Under the pieces are notes generated by a model. That model did not search any database and had not been told where the DNA came from. It saw only the letters and a program-made list of their open reading frames with translations. The translations under genes and the position numbers were made by a program. A stretch of DNA of 32,716 nt from CAVDHB01 sp963608705 (lineage in GTDB: Bacteria; Bacteroidota; Bacteroidia; Bacteroidales; Bacteroidaceae): contig CAVDHB010000003.1 of assembly GCA_963608705.1 (NCBI GenBank), positions 1-32,716 of the forward strand. Reading direction: 5' to 3'. Shown piece by piece: positions 32,490 to 32,716 of the stretch. How positions within the stretch are numbered: position 1 is the stretch's first letter; the number at the start of each line of letters is the position of its first letter.

Positions 32490-32657
32490 CTTTCGGGAAA
32501 CAACCCCGGAACACTGAGAAAGAGTTCATTGAAATGTTTGCCATAACAGACAGAGCAGCAGGGGAGTAAGTCACTTACTTCCCTCGGTACAGGGAGCAAA
32601 ACTCGATAAATCGAGTCATTGCGCCCCGTCAACAGAGAAAAGAAAATAAAAAGATAT
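32490..32657 (+). other. rRNA leader
   Basis: A leader of about 168 nt before the 16S 5' end. It holds two hairpins: GGGGAGTAAG-TCA-CTTACTTCCC (32561-32583, one wobble) and ACTCGAT-AA-ATCGAGT (32601-32616). These may serve in antitermination or processing. No ORF is credible here. Confidence 0.7.
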
Positions 32658-32716
32658 AGAGTGAAGAGTTTGATCCTGGCTCAGGATGAACGCTAGCTAC
32701 AGGCTTAACACATGCA
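32658..32716 (+). rRNA. rrs: 16S ribosomal RNA, 5' end only
   Basis: GAAGAGTTTGATCCTGGCTC and the following AGGATGAACGCTAGC are the universal 16S 5' region. The next bases (TACAGGCTTAACACATGCA) are of Bacteroidales type. The 5' end is set at 32658 by alignment to E. coli position 1. The gene is cut by the window edge after about 59 nt. Confidence 0.98.

Overview
The window is from the chromosome of a member of the Bacteroidales, probably a Bacteroidaceae-like gut anaerobe; the species cannot be named from this sequence alone. Four things point there. Several intergenic regions carry the Bacteroidetes promoter form (-33 TTTG, 19-20 bp gap, -7 TAnnTTTG), and starts lack Shine-Dalgarno sequences. 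Rho has a very long low-complexity N-terminal extension. Family signatures include DUF4494, DUF4922 and an M49 peptidase with HECLGH. The right edge is the first ~59 nt of a 16S rRNA gene of Bacteroidales type.

Layout. 1-603 is non-coding and repeat-rich: a 23-bp tandem repeat, diverged direct repeats, a 22-bp palindrome and a 12-bp inverted repeat spanning the block. 604-3480 (minus) holds an acyl-CoA synthetase, YggS and a DUF4494 protein behind one good promoter. 3587-11036 (minus) is a tightly spaced six-gene unit: ABC-F ATPase, EamA transporter, exported NlpC/P60 endopeptidase, dipeptide epimerase with a twin-arginine leader, an AmgK-like sugar kinase fused to a RapZ C-terminal domain, and a MurU-like nucleotidyltransferase. 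The last four read as a peptidoglycan-recycling pathway. 11387-16716 (plus) is rho, wzc-like, wza-like, closed by a terminator. 16952-19536 (minus) is a small lipoprotein and recQ; between them, on the plus strand, lies a promoter-plus-terminator unit that looks like an unannotated small RNA.

19651-31530 (plus) is a very compact run: a short AraC-type regulator, dipeptidyl peptidase III, AlkD-like repair protein, purA, a small unknown protein, rmuC, hisS, then a two-module glycosyltransferase, a DUF4922 (HIT/GDP-hexose-phosphorylase-like) protein, an AmpG-like permease and a BadF/GlcNAc-kinase-like ATPase. The last four overlap or nearly touch and look like a second amino-sugar or cell-wall salvage module.

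31531-32657 is non-coding and contains a striking composite element: two copies of a long imperfect inverted repeat around a GC-rich palindrome, separated by six ~21-bp tandem repeats. It is followed by A-tracts, a textbook rRNA promoter, a leader and the 16S rRNA start.

The most interesting candidates are the kinase-RapZ fusion inside a recycling operon; the GT/DUF4922/AmpG/kinase module; the Wzc-like protein with an altered P-loop and a tyrosine tail encoded by a GGTTAC microsatellite next to a perfect hairpin; the putative small RNA at 17560-17621; and the composite repeat element before the rRNA operon.
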